Assembly (NCBI RefSeq): GCF_000014185.1
Contig: NC_008148.1
Coordinates: 2,770,001-2,834,000 of the forward strand
Origin: Rubrobacter xylanophilus DSM 9941
Lineage (GTDB): Bacteria; Actinomycetota; Rubrobacteria; Rubrobacterales; Rubrobacteraceae
Direction: 5' to 3'
Length of the DNA stretch: 64,000 bases
The first letter of the stretch is position 1. Each line of letters opens with the position of its first letter. The notes beneath the pieces were generated by a model. It was not told the origin of the DNA. It searched no databases and saw nothing but the letters and a program-made list of their open reading frames with translations. This document shows, one piece after another, positions 61,112 to 64,000 of this stretch. The position numbers and the translations under genes are program-made.

Positions 61112-61846
61112 CTAACCGGCGCGGCTGAGGACGAAAGCCAGCAGAAAGCCCGCCGCGGTGGCCAGGCCGACGCTCTCCCCTCCCTCCTCGTACGCCTCGG
61201 GCATCATGGTGCTGGCGAGCATGGTGAGGATGGCCCCGCCGGCGAAGGACTGGATGGCGGCCACCGCCCCCTCCGGGGCCCCAGCCAGAAAGAGGTTGCC
61301 GAGGAGCGCGGCGAGCGCCGAGGCCGCGGCGACCCCGCCCCACAGCCCCAGAACGTAGCGGGCGGAGTGCCCCGCCCGCCGCATCCCCGCCGCCGAGGAG
61401 AGCCCCTCCGGGACGTTCGAGAGAAAGACGGCAGCGACCAGCGCGGCGCTGATGCCGCCGCCCTCGAGCAGGCTGATCCCGATGGCGGCCGACTCCGGGA
61501 CGCCGTCCATGAGCGCCCCGACGGCGATGGCCGCGGCCGAGCCCCCGACCTGCCTCCCGCTGGAGCTCTTGCGGTGCCTGCCTCCCCGGCGGTTGACCGC
61601 GAGGTCCGCGGCGAAGAACACCAGCGAGCCGCAGAGCAGCCCGGCCGCCACCGCGCCGAACCCCCCGCGCTCGTAGGACTCGGCCGTAAGCTCGAAGGCG
61701 ACCGAGGAGATCAGGACGCCCGCCCCGAGCGCCATGACGAGCGAGAGGGCGCGCCGCGGAACGCCGAGGTACAGGCCGCCCAGCGCCCCGAGGACGAGGG
61801 CAGACCCCCCGACGAGCCCCCAGAAGGCGGCGGCGAGCGCCCCCAA
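61112..61846 (-). CDS. ZIP-family metal transporter
   Basis: About 244 residues with seven to eight helices. The ZIP metal site is in GALMDGVPESAAIGISLLEG (helix 4) and VFLSNVPEGLSSAAGMRRAG (helix 5). A basic loop (NRRGGRHRKSSSGRQ) lies between helices 3 and 4. It should import Zn, Fe or another divalent metal. TTG 61846 follows AGAGGCCC. It is six bases behind the next gene on the same strand, so the two form an operon. Confidence 0.93.
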   Translation of the reverse strand: MGALAAAFWGLVGGSALVLGALGGLYLGVPRRALSLVMALGAGVLISSVAFELTAESYERGGFGAVAAGLLCGSLVFFAADLAVNRRGGRHRKSSSGRQVGGSAAAIAVGALMDGVPESAAIGISLLEGGGISAALVAAVFLSNVPEGLSSAAGMRRAGHSARYVLGLWGGVAAASALAALLGNLFLAGAPEGAVAAIQSFAGGAILTMLASTMMPEAYEEGGESVGLATAAGFLLAFVLSRAG

Positions 61847-61852
61847 GGGCCT

Positions 61853-62401
61853 CTACCGCTCCAGCAGCCGCTCGTAGACCAGCCGGTACCTGCGGATGGC
61901 CTGCCGCAGCTCCTCGGTCTGCGAGTCGCCGCCGGAGCTCCCTGCGGCCTCGCGGAGCCTGCGGGCCTCCCTGTAGTCCTCGGCGGCGTGGGGGTCTATC
62001 ACACCGAGGCTGCGGGCGGCCTCCTCCCCCTCGCTGGCCGGGAGGTTGCGCTCCCCGAGAACGTCGGAGACCAGCCTGTCGGCCATCTGCAGGGAGGCCA
62101 CGGGGTTGTCCACGAAGCCGCGCTCCACCTCCTCCCACTGCTCCCTGTAGCGCCGGCGGCTCTCGTCGGGGAGCGGCCGGAGCCGGCTCTCGACCTCCTC
62201 CCGGCGCTCCCTGAGCTCCCGCTCCGCGGCGCTCCCGGAGCCCCGCTCCTCGGCGGCCCGCTCGTACTCGGGCCCGAACTCCTCCCTGGCCCGCTCCTGC
62301 CGCCGCTGCCGGCGCCTCCTGAAGGCCGCAAGGGCGGCCAGCAGCACCACGACGACCACGACGGCCACCACGACGACGATCACCCACCCGGTGGTGTTCA
62401 A
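61853..62401 (-). CDS. Conserved actinobacterial single-helix protein
   Basis: About 182 residues: one N-terminal helix (WVIVVVVAVVVVVVLLAALA), then a charged helical part (RAREEFGPEYERAAEERGSG, PDESRRRYREQWEEVERGFV, ADRLVSDVLGERNLPA). This FGPEY...RFV/D..ADRLV pattern is common in actinobacteria, often without annotation. TTG 62401 stands after AGGAGG with a ten-base gap. Function unknown. Same operon as the ZIP transporter. Confidence 0.85.
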   Translation of the reverse strand: MNTTGWVIVVVVAVVVVVVLLAALAAFRRRRQRRQERAREEFGPEYERAAEERGSGSAAERELRERREEVESRLRPLPDESRRRYREQWEEVERGFVDNPVASLQMADRLVSDVLGERNLPASEGEEAARSLGVIDPHAAEDYREARRLREAAGSSGGDSQTEELRQAIRRYRLVYERLLER

Positions 62402-62549
62402 GGGTAAGGTGCCTCCTCTCTCCCTTTCGGGGCTCTCTGCCTGCAGAGGTGCATTGTTCCCCGAAAAGCGACCGCCGTAACGCGCGCGGAGGGTTGGGAG
62501 CGGCGGCAATGGGGAATATCTGCTGCCGGCGGAGGAGAAAGGAGAGAGC

Positions 62550-62753
62550 ATGCGGGCGATCGACTGCGACTGCGGAGAGCACCTGGAGGCTCCGGACGAC
62601 GCGGGGCTGGCCCGGCGCGTCCGGGAGCACGCTGAGCGGAACCACCCGGAGATGAGCCTCGGGGAGGCGGAGGCGCGGCGGATGGTGGCCGAGCGGGGCT
62701 ACTCCACCTCCGGGGGCGAGAACGTGGACCCGCGGGCCCCTTCGGGGGCCTGA
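62550..62753 (+). CDS. DUF1059 protein
   Basis: 67 residues. IDCDCGEHLEAPDDAGLARR, then VREHAERNHPEMSLGEAEAR: the Cys-x-Cys and the His-x4-His of DUF1059 are visible and may bind metal. ATG 62550 follows AAAGGAGAGAGC. Function unknown. Divergent from the helical protein gene. Confidence 0.88.
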   Translation: MRAIDCDCGEHLEAPDDAGLARRVREHAERNHPEMSLGEAEARRMVAERGYSTSGGENVDPRAPSGA

Positions 62754-62757
62754 GGCC

Positions 62758-63189
62758 TCAGCGGACCCGCCGCCGACGGGGGTGGCGGCGCGAGCGGCCG
62801 AAGAGCCGGTCCAGGTAGCGGTCGGCGGCCCACCCCCCGGCCGCCCCGCCGGCGACGCCGAGCGCAACGTCGAAGACGGTGTCCGGCGGGGCGTGGCTTA
62901 TGGCGAAGCCCGCCGCGTCCAAAAGCACCTCGACCCCCTCCCAGCCGGCGGCCCCCGCGAGCCCTATGGCGGCCCCGGTCAGGGCGGCGCGGGGCGGGGT
63001 CGGGAAAAAGTCGTCGTCGCCCCCGTTGCGGTAGATGATCTCGGCGGTTATCGCGACGAGGGTGAACGGCGTAATAAAGTGCGCCACCTCGTCGTAGAGC
63101 GGGACCGGCTCGAAGAGGTGCCAGAGAAAGCCGGCGCCGTTGAGCGCCGCGCACAGGAGGACCAGCAGCGCGGCCTGGACGCGGGGCAC
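62758..63189 (-). CDS. Small polytopic membrane protein (DUF2238-like)
   Basis: About 143 residues with four hydrophobic segments and conserved-looking YDEVAHFITPFTLVAITAEI, GWEGVEVLL and DTVFDVALGVAGGAAGGWAA. The arrangement is like the YjdF/DUF2238 group of unknown function. GTG 63189 stands three bases after the thymidine kinase stop, so the two are co-transcribed. Confidence 0.8.
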   Translation of the reverse strand: MPRVQAALLVLLCAALNGAGFLWHLFEPVPLYDEVAHFITPFTLVAITAEIIYRNGGDDDFFPTPPRAALTGAAIGLAGAAGWEGVEVLLDAAGFAISHAPPDTVFDVALGVAGGAAGGWAADRYLDRLFGRSRRHPRRRRVR

Positions 63190-63192
63190 GCT

Positions 63193-63792
63193 CTAGGGCA
63201 CCTCGTGGCAGTGGCGGCAGCGGGCCTCGTAGCTCTCCTCGGCCCCCACCATGATCGTCGGGGCGGTGGCGGGGGCCGGCCGGCCGTCTATCAGGCGCTG
63301 GGAGCGGGAGGCCTCCCGGCCGCAGCGGGCGCAGATGGCGCGCAGCTTCACCACCTCGTCCGCCTCGGCGAGCAGGGCGGGAACCGGCCCGAAGGGCCTG
63401 CCGCGGAAGTCCATGTCCAGCCCGGCGGCGATCACGTCGTACCCCCCGTCGGCGAGGTTCCGGCAGACCTCGACGATCCTGCCGTCGAAGAACTGCACCT
63501 CCTCGATGGCGACCAGGTCCGTGGCGGGCTCCACCCGCGCCTGCAGCTCCTCGCTGGAGGCGACCGCGGCGGCCTCGTGCAGCAGGCCGTTGTGGGAGCG
63601 GATGGCCGTCCCCTCCGCGCGGGTGTCGAGGGCGTGCTTGAAGACCTGCACGCTGCGCCGGGCGTAGAGGGCGCGGCGGACGCGCCGGATCAGCTCCTCC
63701 GTCTTGCCCGAGAACATCGATCCGGTTATGACGGTGAGCGAGCCCGCGCGCGGGCCGTACACCTCGAACAGGGTCTCTGGAGCGCGCATCAC
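63193..63792 (-). CDS. tdk: Thymidine kinase
   Basis: Phosphorylates thymidine in the salvage path. About 199 residues of the type II family: P-loop LTVITGSMFSGKTEELIRRV, Walker B-like VAIEEVQFFDG, the lasso region with zinc ligands CARCGREASRSQRL and CRHCHEVP. TAAAAT (63805-63800) lies seven bases before GTG 63792, so a leaderless start there is more likely than ATG 63801. Confidence 0.95.
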   Translation of the reverse strand: MMRAPETLFEVYGPRAGSLTVITGSMFSGKTEELIRRVRRALYARRSVQVFKHALDTRAEGTAIRSHNGLLHEAAAVASSEELQARVEPATDLVAIEEVQFFDGRIVEVCRNLADGGYDVIAAGLDMDFRGRPFGPVPALLAEADEVVKLRAICARCGREASRSQRLIDGRPAPATAPTIMVGAEESYEARCRHCHEVP

Positions 63793-63817
63793 GGTGGGCA
63801 TTTTAACCCCCGGGGCC

Positions 63818-64000
63818 TCAGCGCAGGTTGCGCTTGGGCCTCCGGCGCCGCTTGCGGTGCTGGTGGAGGGCGTAGGCGACGAAGCCCGCGACCACGAGCC
63901 CCGAGGTCACGAGGAACAGCCCCACGAACTGCGGCGCCTGGCGACCCAGGAAGGAGTAGAGGAAGGTCTGGGGGAGGACGCCGAGGGCGGTGGCGACGAG
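63818..64000 (-). CDS. TVP38/TMEM64-like membrane protein (3' end)
   Basis: The last 60 codons of a gene that begins beyond the window. ALGVLPQTFLYSFLGRQAPQ followed by a helix (LFLVTSGLVVAGFVAYALHQ) and a basic tail fits the DedA/TVP38 family, thought to move lipids or act in membrane upkeep. Too short for more. Confidence 0.6.
   Translation of the reverse strand, partial: LVATALGVLPQTFLYSFLGRQAPQFVGLFLVTSGLVVAGFVAYALHQHRKRRRRPKRNLR

Noticed and set aside
58959-61115. 718-codon frame opposite aconitase
   Set aside because: Low-complexity Val/Gly/His/Arg content and no domain; aconitase on the other strand is unmistakable.

Overview
The window is very GC-rich bacterial chromosome with densely packed genes on both strands. 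No phage, transposase, CRISPR array, rRNA or recognisable tRNA was seen. Gene content (DUF58/MoxR/transglutaminase trio, sortase, NarL-type two-component pair, ChaB, ECF thiamine transport) and heavy use of GTG/TTG starts fit a high-GC actinobacterium. A Rubrobacter-like thermophile is my best guess, but this is inferred from style and not proved. Many starts lie 6-11 nt after a TANNNT -10 box with no Shine-Dalgarno sequence, which points to common leaderless transcription.

Layout. 1-13.3 kb: prenyltransferase end, flippase-like membrane protein, redox enzymes, a decayed ABC transporter, NAD synthetase, a 2-hydroxyacid dehydrogenase, a CorC/HlyC-type protein behind a structured leader, an ABC exporter translationally coupled to a 23-residue membrane peptide, and Nudix hydrolases. 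13.3-18.1 kb: ErpA-like protein and a transglutaminase/DUF58/MoxR operon. 18.2-22 kb: HNH protein, ferritin and a DgcN/DgcA-like D-glutamate pair. 22-27 kb: a PhoB/PhoR-like pair with an 11-bp direct-repeat operator, tail to tail with a large GAF-PAS-GGDEF-EAL protein.

27.1-34 kb is the most coherent system: a TPP riboswitch drives a chain of overlapping genes, thiT-like (frameshifted), tenA (Cys-less type), thiD, thiM, thiW, thiE, a double-Nudix protein and thiL. A second tenA with the catalytic Cys stands alone nearby. No thiC or thiG is seen here, so this looks like salvage, uptake and repair of thiamine pieces. ThiI (s4U/sulfur transfer) is encoded at 45 kb.

34.5-50.6 kb: ferredoxin with Fnr-like regulator, MFS and amino-acid transporters, sortase, rhodanese, a tRNA nucleotidyltransferase with an inserted zinc-ribbon-like element, STAS protein, NYN protein, ThiI, MurB, a sugar nucleotidyltransferase and a NarL/sensor-kinase pair. 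50.7-58.6 kb: small membrane proteins, a TetR gene with a clear palindromic operator, a broken CPBP protease, a methyltransferase whose frame runs through lspA, and a SufR-like regulator divergent from a DUF2231-Rieske-FAD reductase operon across an AT-rich operator. 58.6-64 kb: a decayed NAD(P)-binding gene, aconitase, a ZIP transporter, small proteins, thymidine kinase and a TVP38-like end fragment.

At least four genes are broken (ABC at 4.3 kb, thiT-like at 33.5 kb, CPBP at 53.5 kb, NAD(P)-binding at 58.6 kb) and one more is suspect (methyltransferase at 54.6 kb). Tandem genes usually overlap by GTGA, ATGA or TGATG, and several convergent pairs share their stop codons.
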